The position numbers were made by a program, and so were the translations under genes. Source: Serinus canaria (Eukaryota > Chordata > Aves > Passeriformes > Fringillidae). Taken from it: DNA of 64,000 nucleotides. Positions 11,830 through 22,872 of this stretch are shown here, piece after piece. A model generated the notes under the pieces. The model did no database searches. It saw nothing but the letters and a program-made list of their open reading frames with translations, and was not told the DNA's origin. Where the stretch lies: positions 13,951,501-14,015,500 of the forward strand of contig NC_066333.1 in NCBI RefSeq assembly GCF_022539315.1, given 5' to 3'. Within the stretch, counting starts at the first letter, position 1, and every line of letters begins with the position of its first letter.

Positions 11830-13750
11830 GAGAGCCCTTCTCCTTGGCAGATGGTATCAGGCTTCACCACGTCTTCTTTGACCTTCCCTCTCTCTTCTCT
11901 TTGGTTTGAGATTCAACCAAAAACAGACACTGAAGTTTCACAACCCAGCAAACTCAATTTTCATCATTAATCTTCCCTCCTTTTTGCCTGGCCTTCTCTG
12001 GAAATGATCACATGGTAGAATCATGGTCATGGGGGAACTGTCTCAAGGGTTCTGGTAAAGTACCCACCCCTCTTCCCTGTGGTCAGGCTTGGGCTACTCC
12101 TCTTTGCTATTTTTTCACTACAAAAAAAAGAAAGGAAACCGTTAGGTCAGCAGCCCAAAAAATCAGGGAAGGAAAAGGCTGCTCAGCCAAGGCAGGGCCT
12201 GCAGGGAAAAAAAAGGAGAAGGAAGAGCCCCTGCACCCAGGCTGTGACTCTGTGAACGCTGCCACAGGGGCATTGGGTGTCTTGGCTGGTGCATTTCAGT
12301 GGGTGGGGAAGTTCAGAGTGAGGGGGCTCCCTGTTGTTTGTCCACACTCTGGTCTTGGGAAGGGTCTGGTGAATAATTTTTTCCTGGTGCTCACATCCTC
12401 TCCTCTGCTCAGCGCTGACTGTAGGAGAGCCACGGCCTCCCTCCTTTTTCCTCTTTCCCATTTACTCATGATCTAAGTGTGGCAGCCCTGGTGAGTGTAA
12501 TCTGCTCCTAATAGTTGTGTCTGGGGCCTGTTACAGTTCAGCTGGTTCCTTTCAGATCCCCATGGCATTATTTTCTTCTGGGACTCAGGCAAAGCCTTCT
12601 CCGTGACGCCATGCGAGGAGCCCCCTGCTCCCCTGCTCTCATCTCATCTCATCTCATCTCATCTCATCTCATCTCATCTCATCTCATCTCATCTCATCTC
12701 ATCTCATCTCATCTCATCTCATCTCATCTCATCTCATCTCATCTCATCTCATCTCATCTCATCTGCAGCAAGGCCCTCTCCAGACTTTGGCCTGAACACC
12801 AAAAGATACTCGAGGGGAGATTTTCATTCCTCACCCCTATCAGTGTCCATCTGCTTTAATCCCTCTGTTCTCCCCAGAGACCCCTACCATCCATTTTGTG
12901 TGAAGGGCCCAGTAAATCCAGAACTTCAGTTCTGCTCACTTCTGCTCCTATTTCTGTCAGAATCCACTGGACTCTGAGGTGAACCCCTTGGAGAAGGAGA
13001 TCATTTTAGTCAGTCTTTCTAAATCTCTGAAATTTGTGCTCATGACAGGACCCAGAAGGGATGAAAGTTTCACGTGGAAGGGGCCTTTGCTGAAAGATTG
13101 TAACCTGTCTCTTACCTTTGTGACCTCATATTTTGGGGAGCTGCAGTTTGGAAGCAAACAGCAGCACTAAAAATATGTTTTGCCCCCATCTCCACACTGT
13201 TAGTGTAAAAGGATGGCTGTGTGGGTGGACTGACTCTTCTGTGTTCCTTTTTCTTTTGGTTCTTTTTTTGTTTAACTCAAGAATCTGTCCTTGTCATGTT
13301 CACGAGGCTTGACCCCACCCGGGGCCTTTTCTCTTCTTTCCTTGCTCTCAAGCAGGACCATTCTTTCCCCCTTGCAGGCAGCCTTGGCCTCAGGCATTAA
13401 GGTGCAGAGTGAGGGGCTGCTGCTCTGATTTCTCAGGGCAGCTTCTTTGCACTTGCTCTGCCTCTGGAGCACCAGTACAAGTTTCCCCCACTCTCCTCCC
13501 TCCTGCCTTATCAGAAACCCAGCCCAAGACCTGTAAGAGCCACCTGCCAACACATAACTCTGCTCCACCATGGATGAAACTCTTGATGCTGCCTTTTTTA
13601 ACTTGTTTTTCAGGTAGTTCCTACCCTTTGAACACTGTCATTTTTCAGACTGTCATTCACAAAGTTCATCGGGTCTCAACCACAGTCTCTGAACTGAAAA
13701 AATTTATATGCCACATTTTTGTGGGCTAGAGTAAAATAGAGCAGAAATTT
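11830..13750. other. Non-coding stretch, possibly retroelement interior
   Basis: Apart from the CTCAT microsatellite I see no gene. Short frames, such as the one at 12979-13170, show no recognisable domain. The stretch could be the interior of the retroelement suggested at 11.6 kb, but nothing in its translation supports this. Confidence 0.35.
12637..12764. repeat. (CTCAT)n microsatellite, about 25 copies
   Basis: The pentanucleotide ATCTC/CTCAT is repeated without interruption for about 125 bp, so the array is probably young and length-variable. One strand is nearly all pyrimidine apart from the A. Translations through it (SSHLISSHLI) are artefacts. Confidence 0.99.
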
Positions 13751-15414
13751 TGAAAGAGGCAGAATGTTTTCTGTCCTAGGGAATTCCTCTAGGAACTCCT
13801 ACACATGCACAAAATACTGCTTCCAAAGTTTGTGCACAGAAATGTTCCCCTTCCTCCAGGAGCATTTAAGGCTGGATTCCCAGCAGGAGACCTCAGTGAG
13901 CTCCAAGGCACTCTGGTGTGGCTGAGGGGGCCAGGGTTACCAGAGCTGGGGTAACAATGGGTCTTGTAAAGGACATCAAACCTTACATTTCCCAATTAGG
14001 ATCAGCCTGTCGGGAGATGTGGAACATCATGTCTGCCCTTAATGAGAATCACGGCAGCCTTTTAAGCACAGCCCTGCGCTCTGTAATTAGCACGTGCCCT
14101 TCTGGAAGGAATGAAGGCAAACCCTGCTGTGGCAAAGGGCCAGCCTGGCCTTGGCAAGCTCCATGCCCAGCTCCCACCCCGCAGTGCCCTGTCACTGAGT
14201 GCTGGCTGGGTGTGTGGATGGGGCAGCATATCCCTGTGTGATGTTCTGAGGCAGAATGGGAATTCTGAGTTCTCTGAGACAGAGGGGCCTACATTGGAGC
14301 AAGGAGGCAAGAATCACTGGGCTCTGATGCCCAGGGTAGTGCCAGCTGCAGTTCTGCTTGCAGGACCCTTTCAGTGGGCAGTCACCTGTTTTTGGTCTCC
14401 TCCCAGAGCAAACAGTGGGGTGTGTTTGGTCACTAGAGCACTGCCTGCTTTGGGAATCAGGCCCAGCAGAAGGGACAGGAGGTCTCCTGTCAGTTAGGAC
14501 AAGGGCAGAAGATAATCCCACAGAAATGCACGTGTGTGTGGAAGACTTTGGAATGGCCAGCTTGAACAGAGCACTGAAACCTGATCAAAGACAACAAACT
14601 CCATCATTTAAGCTGGTTTTGTAATTGTGGTGTCCTATTAACAAGCAGATACTGCTGGAAGGGCTGGTTGTGCAGATGTGTAACATCTACACACACTAGG
14701 CCTCTGGAAAGTGTCCTGGTGATAGTTCATTCCAGAAATGTCATTGGTTTTCTAGCTTTTCTCTTGACTGGGAAAAGGAAGAAAGCTTTTCCCTGGGTCA
14801 TTTTTGGTGGAAGTGTTTTCTGGTTCAGACCAAGTGGACGAGGGGAGACAGACCCTAACAGCAGAACCAGGGCTCAGCTCTCCTGGTGAAGAAGAATCCA
14901 CAGCCTTGTCACAAGGGTCACTGATGGAGGAGAAGGACAGTGCAAAACCCCATGGCTTTGCTATCCCCCTTCATTTTGATGAGTGTGTTCTGGAGTGTCT
15001 AAATTCCTTCCCAAGGACAGGCCCCTGGGCTGGTAAAACGTGGAGGTTTGGGTGGGAATCTCCTGAGCAGCCTGAAAGGGATATGGCTCCTGACAGACCT
15101 CTTACTCAGCTCCAAAATTCAGGGAAAACTGAACTTTACGCAGGGAGAAGAAACTTATCTCCCAATATGATCTTCCCTGGGCAACTCTGCTTTCCACCCC
15201 CCTTGAGCAGTAAAGTGAATGATCTTTTATGAAATGCAGACTTTATGGGTAACTTGGTTATTGATTGTTCAAGGGGATTTTTGTCAGGATGTTCCTCTAT
15301 GACCTCGGGGTGGGGGGAAAACAGCCAGGCCAGCTAATGAATGATTTAGTATCAGTGACTGTGGTTCAAATTTACGCATTTGCACCTAGTCGAAACAGCT
15401 GTAAGTGCTTTAGG
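13751..15414. other. Intergenic, no gene seen
   Basis: This is unique sequence. The longest frames (14111-14497 and 14804-15232) have no recognisable domain and no splice or promoter context. Confidence 0.65.
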
Positions 15415-15510
15415 AAAGGTGATATTCCCCCATTTTGTGGAAAGAGAAACTGAGGCACAGTGCAGCTCAGTTATTTGTCCAGAATCACTTGCTGTTGGGA
15501 ATAGAAAACA
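15415..15510 (-). mobile_element. Ancient MIR-like (CORE-SINE) relic
   Basis: The plus strand reads CCCCCATTTTGTGG, AGAGAAACTGAGGCACAGTG, then TTATTTGTCCAGAATCACTTGC. This is the reverse complement of the MIR core (GACTTGCCCAAGGTCACACAGC and CTGTGCCTCAGTTTCC). It is strongly diverged, as expected for an insertion that predates birds. Confidence 0.65.
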
Positions 15511-15824
15511 CTCTTCAGGCTTAAGTGAAAATCGTTAGATAACACTTATTATTAAGGAAATTCACTCCCGCCTAGAATATGACTGAATTTTGAGAACTTG
15601 GGGACATATTCTCTCCAAGCTGGGCAAGGAAGCTCTTGGTTCTCCCTTCAGCTCTCTGCAGCGTGTAACTTTTTGTTTAAACACAGCAAGAACAGTAACT
15701 GGAACACAGTTCTGCCTTTCCTCCTTTCCCTTCTCTTCCAAATTCCACAGATCTGGTCCTATTTCCCCAAGCAATCCCCTGCACTTGGGGCAGTCAGGGG
15801 CTGTGTCCAGGCCCTGCTGATTGC

Positions 15825-16480
15825 TCGGCAGCGGCTTTGGGCGCTGCGGTTAGCGCGGGCCGGGCCGGGCCGGGCCGGGTCGGGCCGAGCCAAACCGGGC
15901 TGAGCCAAGCCGGGCTGAGCCAAGCCGGGCCGGGCAGAACCGAGTCGGGCCTGGCAGAACCTAGTCGGGCCTGGCTGAGCAGAGTCGGGCCGGGCAGAAC
16001 CGAGTCGGGCCTGGCAGAACCGAGTCGGGCCTGGCTGAGCCGAGCCGAGCCGAGCCGGGCAGAGCCGCGCTCGGACCTGGCAGAACCGAGTCGGGCCTGG
16101 CAGAACCGAGTCGGGCCTGGCTGAGCAGAGTCGGGCCTGGCTGAGCAGAGTCGGGCCTGGCTGAGCCGAGCCGAGCCGAGCCGGGCAGAGCCGCGCTCGG
16201 ACCTGGCAGAACCGAGTCGGGCCTGGCAGAACCGGGCCGAGCCGGGCCGGGCAGAGCCGCGCTCGGGCCCGGGGTGGGCCCAGCACCCTGGCCCGGCCCC
16301 GGAGCTCCGCGGCTGCCGTGGCCGAGCGTGGCAAAGCGCCGCGGTGGGAGCGGCTCGGCCCCGGGAGCCGGCGGTGACGGGGGTGGTCCCGGGCTGGCCT
16401 TTGGGCTTTTGCCTCGCTGGTTTGTTTGCGGAGGGATGAGCCCTTTGTCCCCGGTGCCAAGCTGGCCGCTTCACACCGGC
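15825..16480. other. CpG-rich patch containing the CGGGC array
   Basis: The array continues into unique CpG-rich sequence (16260-16460, with GAGCTCCGCGGCTGCCGTGG and similar). A CR1 end follows at 16560. It could be an orphan CpG island or promoter of a non-coding RNA, but no start, splice or poly(A) signals tie it to a transcript. Confidence 0.5.
15857..16262. repeat. CGGGC/CGAGC minisatellite with 20-bp and longer periods
   Basis: Five-bp units (CGGGC, CGAGC, CTGGC, AGAAC) are arranged into 20-bp repeats such as CCTGGCAGAACCGAGTCGGG. A larger block (CTGGCTGAGCCGAG and on through CTCGGACCTGG) recurs after about 126 bp, from 16031 to 16157. The first part, four GGG runs with two-base loops at 15857-15877, can form a G-quadruplex on the plus strand. 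Long frames on both strands are artefacts of the repeat. Confidence 0.95.
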
Positions 16481-16559
16481 CACTCCGCAGTGGCTGATTG
16501 CAACACAGCTCCTGGAAAGCCTCTGACATCAACAGCTTTTTGAAAGAAAGGTTCAGGAG

Positions 16560-16720
16560 GCGATTTTGAGCAGTTTGGGGGTGGGTTTGTCCAACTCCCG
16601 TGTATGCACTCAGGCACGTGGAGGGACTCTTGGGGCCGTCCTGTGCCAGGCCAGGAGCTGGACTTTGCTGTTCCTTCTGGGTCCCTTCCAGCTCAGGAGA
16701 TTCCAAGATTCTGTGTCTGA
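16560..16720 (+). mobile_element. CR1 LINE fragment, 3' end
   Basis: The string GTCCTGTGCCAGGCCAGGAG, followed by CTGGACTTTG, GGGTCCCTTCCAGCTCAG and AGATTCCAAGATTCTGTG, follows the usual order of a CR1 3' end. CR1 is the main bird LINE and ends in short ATTCTRTG-type repeats instead of poly(A). Only the last 150 bp or so is recognisable, which is typical of 5'-truncated copies. It is diverged and has no open frame. Confidence 0.8.
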
Positions 16721-19281
16721 CCCAGTGAATATGACTCCAAAGACATCCTGACTGCATCTCTATTTGCACAGTAGCTGCCTTGCATGGTGATTGCAATCTG
16801 TCTGTCACCACTACTACACTAGAAATGTAGTGTATACATGTAGGTAATCCTAAAAGCACCACAAAATAGGATACAAATTACTTTGGCTTGGTGGGACTCA
16901 TTTTGGGGTTTGGTTATTTTTTGGGAAGGTTGCCTTGAAATGATTATCCTTCAATATTTAGTATTTCTCCTGTTTTGCTGGCTTCCAGCCAAGGCCTCCT
17001 TCCACTGCAGGTAAAGAGAGCAGAGCTGGGTTGGCAGCCTGCTCTGCTCCTTGGGAGGGTGTGCCTGTCACCCCCACTGCAACTGGGACTTTCATCTCCC
17101 TAGACACCGAGGTATGGCACAAGATCATCCTTTAAATGTCACATGAGATTCTGGGAATACTCTCCCTGGTCCCAGAATACCTCCAGAACTGTTTATCTGA
17201 GCTCTCTCATGGTACGCCAGCACCAGGTGTTCTGTGTGCCTGAGGCCCCACGTGTTCTGGAAGGCTTCCTTGGTTTTTGTTTGTACAGAGTTGTCCTGCT
17301 CTACACAGTGGGTTCAGTGAGCCTCTCCCAGTGCTCTCTGCATATTCCTGCTGATGGAGAGAGCCTTCCCCAAATGACCCATGGCAGGATTGCTGTGACC
17401 ACACTCCCGTGTCCACCTCCGGCCAGGACCTGCAGTGGGAGTGGGACAGGACTGTGCAATGGCTCTTTGAGCTGTGTCTGCCCTGATCCACTTAAATACC
17501 ACCTGTGGGCATTTCTTGCTTCTGTACAGCCTATTCCTTCTCAGGCACCTGGCTGTGCATTTCTGAACGTGTTTGTTTTTGTTACACAGCAGCCACCATG
17601 TTGTGCTTATTCCAGTGAAAACTGGGTGGAATTCCATGGCCTCGTGTTGCACAGAAGGACAAACAAGGTCACATCCAGGAAACTATAAATAGAAACTGTA
17701 CAAAAGTCAGCAGGTATGACTAGAGGAGAGGTGGGTGTATGAAACTGTCCAAATTTATGTGCCCAGTTTGGGAACTAAAGGTAAGGTTCCCCCATGGAAA
17801 GAGATAAATTTCCTTTGAATTGCCCTCTGGAAGACAATCCCTTGACTCTTTCCCTAAGTGCTGGAAGGGTTGGAATCAGTGCACAGAGGCTGAAACTGTC
17901 AGCACTCAGCTCCAAAGGAAACAGCTCCCAGGCACTGTCCTGCTCATGTAGGTGTCAGGCCAAATTGTACCAGGAGAAACCAGCAGAATGATGAGGCCAG
18001 GAAGAACCAATTACAGCTTTTGGGTACCACATCATCACCCTCATTTTTGTCCTCTAGAAGGACAATTATTTGTTTAATTGTTCTGCCATCTCAAATAATA
18101 GTCCTGAGCTGCTCTGTGGCACCTGGGCTGGCAGTGGTTTTGGTGGGAGCGCCCTGCGTGCTCCCCTGTCTTTACACACAAGCATGGCTTGTGCATTTGC
18201 AGAGATTACTCTCCCTTTCCAAACAGAAAGCAGTGACTGGACCAAGCCCAAGCATTGTTTAAGAGTGGGCTGTGACTCTGTGGTTTGTTTTCTTGTTTTG
18301 TTTGTAAAGGTCAGAGACGTAATGATTTTTTTGAGGTAAAAGTTGTGCTCAGATCTTTAACTGGGTTGAGCTGGAGGGGAAGTGAAAAAGTAAGTCTTGG
18401 TCAAAAGCGTGGTATTTGGCGATTTCTCTCATGAAATATGTGCCCAAAGTGGAAGTTGGCTGTGTCTCCCTGAGGCCACATTACCTTCCATAATGCCCCA
18501 GTCAGCCTGCCCACATGTAACCCCCTGCATGTGGGGGCAGGGGGTTATTTTTATCTGATAAAAATCCTGGTTCTGATAGGATTTCCCAGGCGTGCCAGAT
18601 TGCTGTGAACTGCAGCAAGGCATGTTCCCTGGTGAGCACTTCCCAGCACTGGACCCCTCCTTATCTGGGCTGTGAGTGGGCCAGGCAGGAGGATTTGGAC
18701 TCTGCTTTGCACCGGGGATTTTCACCGAGCAGCCTCTCCGAGGCACCTGGCAAAGTGACAGAAGGAGGGAACTGCTCATGACTAACAAATCCTTCCCACT
18801 TCTCTGGGCTGAAAGAGACCTGCAGTGGATCATTCTTAGCTTGTTTTCGAGGCAACAGCCTGTGTGAAAATTTTAGTAAGGGATTGCTTGTAGACAAGCG
18901 AGTTGAAGTGCCAGTGATATTTTCTGCGGGGTCTGATACTTGTGGGAGGTCTGGGCTTTCAGGGTTGCTTGCTTGGAAATACCATGGACATTGTACAGAA
19001 ACACTGGTGCAAAAAGGCTTAAGAACTAACCCCCACTTTTTACAACTTTCTGCATGCTCAGTAATAGCTACATGATGCAGACACACATTCAAAGTAAGAG
19101 TACAATTGTTGTTGGACATTCTTCTGAATATGTCAGATTCTTAAAATTGTAGTATTAAGTATTAATACTTCTTAAAATTGAAGTATTGAGAGGTGGAGAA
19201 ATGGTGTCAGTGAATGGTTTGTATTGGAAAAAAACAACCAAGATATGTTTTTGAAACAAAACTTTTAATTGACCCATCCCC

Positions 19282-19293
19282 TTTTTTTTTTTT
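19282..19293. repeat. T12 homopolymer
   Basis: This is a short T run in unique AT-rich sequence. Confidence 0.9.
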
Positions 19294-21149
19294 AAGTTCA
19301 TCCCAATTTTCTTTTGTAAATTTCAAATTAGATACCAGAAAAGCTTCTGAAATCTCAAAAATATTCACAGGAAAGGAAAAGCATTTCTTGTTGATCTCAG
19401 CTTGGATACTTGGGGAAGTATGGCATTTTCTGCAAAACTGACAGAAACCAGGTAGGATTTTCACTGCCTGCCAGGCAGGTTTGGAAACCTGCTTGATTTC
19501 CTTCCAGCTCACCCGCCCAGCTCCCAGGGATCCTGACAGAGGGAGCTGCGAGCCAGAGACCCAGCCGGGTTCTGGCTGTCCCCTGTCCTCTCCTGGAGGT
19601 CCCACGGGGGCAGCTGCTCCGTGCAGCCCCTCAGCGGCCTCTCTGCAGCTGTGCCCCCAGACTGCCGGGTGTCCCGGGAGCTGCTGGCATCTCTGGGGCT
19701 CTGGGCAGCCCCGGCTGACCCTGCCCCGACCGGCTCCGGGGGCTCCGGTGCCCGCGGCTGCTCCCACCCAGCTCCTCCCCTGCAGGGCAGGTATGCAGGC
19801 TCTCCAGCTGCCCCATGTCCTCTTCAGCTGCAACCCAGCTCTCCGTTTTTCTCAGGAATGTGAATTTGGCCACAAATTCACAGCAATTTCACTGAAATAA
19901 CTTTCAAAATTGAAATGACGCCAGCTGAGGAATATTCTTTAGGGTGTATCTAGGAGTGTTCTGTGAGAAATATTAATCCTTTGGAAGCTAAAGATGAATT
20001 GCCTCCTGGATCACTCTGGGAACTGAATTTTCCCATCTTGAACACCTTCTGCCCTAAGCATCAGTATTCAGTGGAAGCTGATGTGGGTCAGAATCACAAT
20101 ACTCAAACCACATTGCTGGTTCACGAGGAATGTGTCACCATCAGTAAAAAGTGTGATGATAAAGAAACCAGGTCTAAGACACTGTAAATGCTTGGTTTCA
20201 GACATGGAATTTTAAATTTGAGAAAGTTATCTGTCAAAGGGCCTGGGGGGTTTGGGTCTTTGTTACACCTGCCTTGGCCAACAGAGCTGCCGTGGTGCCC
20301 AGCAGCTTCCAGCGGCTGAGTGAGGGTCCCTCCGTGGGTGGCAGGAGAAGGAGGTGTGGCTCAGCCCCACACAGCTCACTCACTCCCTGTTGGTGGCATG
20401 GGGGGAGAGATAGCAAGGGTAAAAGTGAGAAAGTGTGTGGGTTGAGCTAAAGACAGTTCAGCAGGTGAAGCAAAAGCTGTGTGTGAAAGCAAAGCAGAAG
20501 CAGGAATTGGCTGCCCACATGCAGGGCAGGCAGGCGCTCACAGAGCAGTGCCTGGGCACAGGAACAGCATCTCTCTGCGTGTCCCCTCCCTCCCTGCCTC
20601 CTTCCCCGTGCTGCTGGGCACGGTGCCACATGGCCTGGGGAGTCCCTGGGCTCAGCTGGGCTCAGCCGTGCACCCCCAGCCCCCTGTGCATCCCCAGCCC
20701 CCTCCAGGAGCCCAACAAGCCTTGGCTCTGTGCAGGGGCTGCTCAGCAGCGAGGTAAACATCCCTGTGTCATCAACAATGGTCCAGTACAACTCCAAAGC
20801 TCAGCCCCATACCAGCTACCAGGAAGGAAATTAACCCTTTCCCAGCCAAGGCCAGCACAGAGGTCTGTGGGAGCCCTGCAGAGGCTGTGCCATGTTCCCT
20901 CTTGTCTGGGACCACAGGAGCTCATTTGGTCCGAGCAGTTTCCTGAGCTGTCCCAGCAGCTGGAGGGGGAAGCTGGGAGATAAAATGTCTGTACAGCTCC
21001 CCTGGAGAATCACAGGGACCCTGTGGAACATGGCTTGTGTTCAACAGTTCACAACATTTAACCTCGCAGAGCTCTTGGGCACTGGGACCTGAGTGCTTTA
21101 GCCTTTACTAAACAAATACTTTTAATGATTTGAGTCTTAACAGGAAAGT

Positions 21150-21240
21150 CCAGTGGGGGCTGTTGAACTCTGGAATTCGCTGCAGGGGGGCATAGGAGAG
21201 ATTAGAGGCCACGGCTAATCAAAGAAAATCTGCTTCACAT
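21150..21240 (+). mobile_element. Possible ancient L3/CR1-like relic
   Basis: The string GAACTCTGGAATTCGCTGCA, then AGATTAGAGGCCACGGC, recalls the old CR1/L3 segment with TGGAACTCGCTGCC and GTGGAGGCC. The stretch is short and diverged, so this is a weak call. Confidence 0.25.
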
Positions 21241-22759
21241 TGTACTGCTGCTTGCACAGCTCCAATTCATATCTGTGACTCCCTTTTGCCTTAGAGGGAG
21301 CTGCATGTGTAGACTGACCCTTTCTGTGCTGAGCTTTCCTATCAAGATCTCCCAGGACAGCCTCAGTTCCTCGGGCAGTGGATTCATGCCAGTTTTTGCA
21401 GTGACACTTCTCTCCCTGCAGCCAGCTGTCACAGCTCCTGCTCTGCTCCTCTCTGGAGCAGCACACCTTTTGCCATGGTTGTGGGGAAACGGAACTGTCA
21501 GCCAAAAGGAATTTTTCAGCTGTTCTGGTCGAGTGTGCAGCTGCACAGCCAGCTGTGCCAGCAGCACGGGGGGTGTGGAGGGCGGGGGCTGCAGGCCCTG
21601 GAGGTGAAGGCACAGCCTCCCTGGTGGCACCGAAACACGAGGGCACCAAACCACCAACGGCTCCTTCTGCCAGGCAGGGAGAGGGGGAGACAGATGGACC
21701 TTCAGGGGCTGTGCAGCCAGCAGCTCTTCAGCCCAGAAGCTGCAGACATCTGAGAAAAAAGCCTCCCAACTGAGGTGTGGGTGTCAGCTGGTTTGTTCCA
21801 GGGTTCATTCCAAGCCAGCTGTGGCTGGGGTCCCACGGTAGCACTGGGGCCGTGGATCTGTGATGATCCCAGCAGGACCCACCGTGGAAATGTGAAACTC
21901 CACTGCCCACAAGCTGCTTGTTCCCACCTCGCTGCCAGAGCTCATGCCTCTGGAGCACAGCTGGCAGGGCTCTGTGGCATTGCTGCACATCAGCTTTGGG
22001 AAAAGCCTCACTTAAGGCTTGAGGTAGTTGGAAGCAACCTGGATGACTTTGTACCAAAATAGACGAGGCAAATGCACGTTGTTGTGCTAACTCATCCTCC
22101 CTTCAAGCACTGTGGAGCAATAACTTTCAGAAACACAGTGGAAAGATGAAACAGCTCAAACAGCTTCTTCTGTTTCTGCAGTGCTTCTCTAGACATGTTT
22201 GCAAACAGGTTTGAAAACCTGAGCTCTGCACCCACACTGATCCCTCAAATCCTCCTTGCTCCTGGGTAAAATTCACATTGATGGGCCCGAGGACCAGAGC
22301 ACAGCTACACACACCCCTGACTGTCCTTTGGCAGCATCTACATCCCAGTTGGAACATGTCTTTTAGAAGGCAGCTTTTAGCAGCTTCATACTTCAACTAC
22401 CAACTAAACTCCTTATCAGTGTGATTCTATCAACAGGAAACTGGTAAGAAAAAAAAAAGTAGTACCCACCCCATAGCCCACGATGTTATCTAATCTCTGT
22501 CCAATCTGCTTTCTGCTTGGGGACACATGCAACAGGCTGCAGAACTGTGTCTCAGAAGGTCAGAGAATGCAGACAGGGGACAGCAGTGCAAATAACCAGC
22601 TGGGACCCAAAGAATCCAAAGCTGAAGCAGATTTTTAAAGCTGCTTAGTAATCAGAATATCTCACCGTGCAAATCAGCATTTTTCTCGTGGTCACAGCTC
22701 CTCTGTGCTCCCTGGAGTGTTTGTCACTGTGCCACAGGTGTGACAAGAGTCTCCTGAGC

Positions 22760-22872
22760 ACAGAAAGAAACTCGGGACGTGGGCTGTGGTGGGCTTGGCA
22801 GTGCAGGGCCAACGGCTGGACCTTAAAGGGCTTTTCCAGCTTAAACATTTCTGTGTTTCTATGATAGAAACA
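22760..22872 (+). mobile_element. CR1 LINE fragment, 3' end
   Basis: The stretch reads GTGGTGGGCTTGGCAGTGC, then GGCTGGACCTTAAAGG, GCTTTTCCAGCTTAAAC and ATTTCTGTGTTTCTATGAT. This is the typical CR1 tail with two terminal ATTCTATG-like units. It is about 110 bp long and 5'-truncated. It has the same orientation as the copy at 16.6 kb but a different subtype sequence. Confidence 0.85.

Larger units (their letters stand above)
16721..22759. other. Intergenic, no gene seen
   Basis: This is unique sequence with one GC-rich part around 19500-19760. I see no exon-like conserved protein segment. Confidence 0.65.

Noticed and set aside
15759..16862. 367- and 229-residue frames rich in Arg-Leu-Gly-Ser-Ala-Gln repeats
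   Set aside because: They cross the CGGGC/CGAGC minisatellite and a CR1 end on the opposite strand. Composition is explained by the 5-bp repeat.
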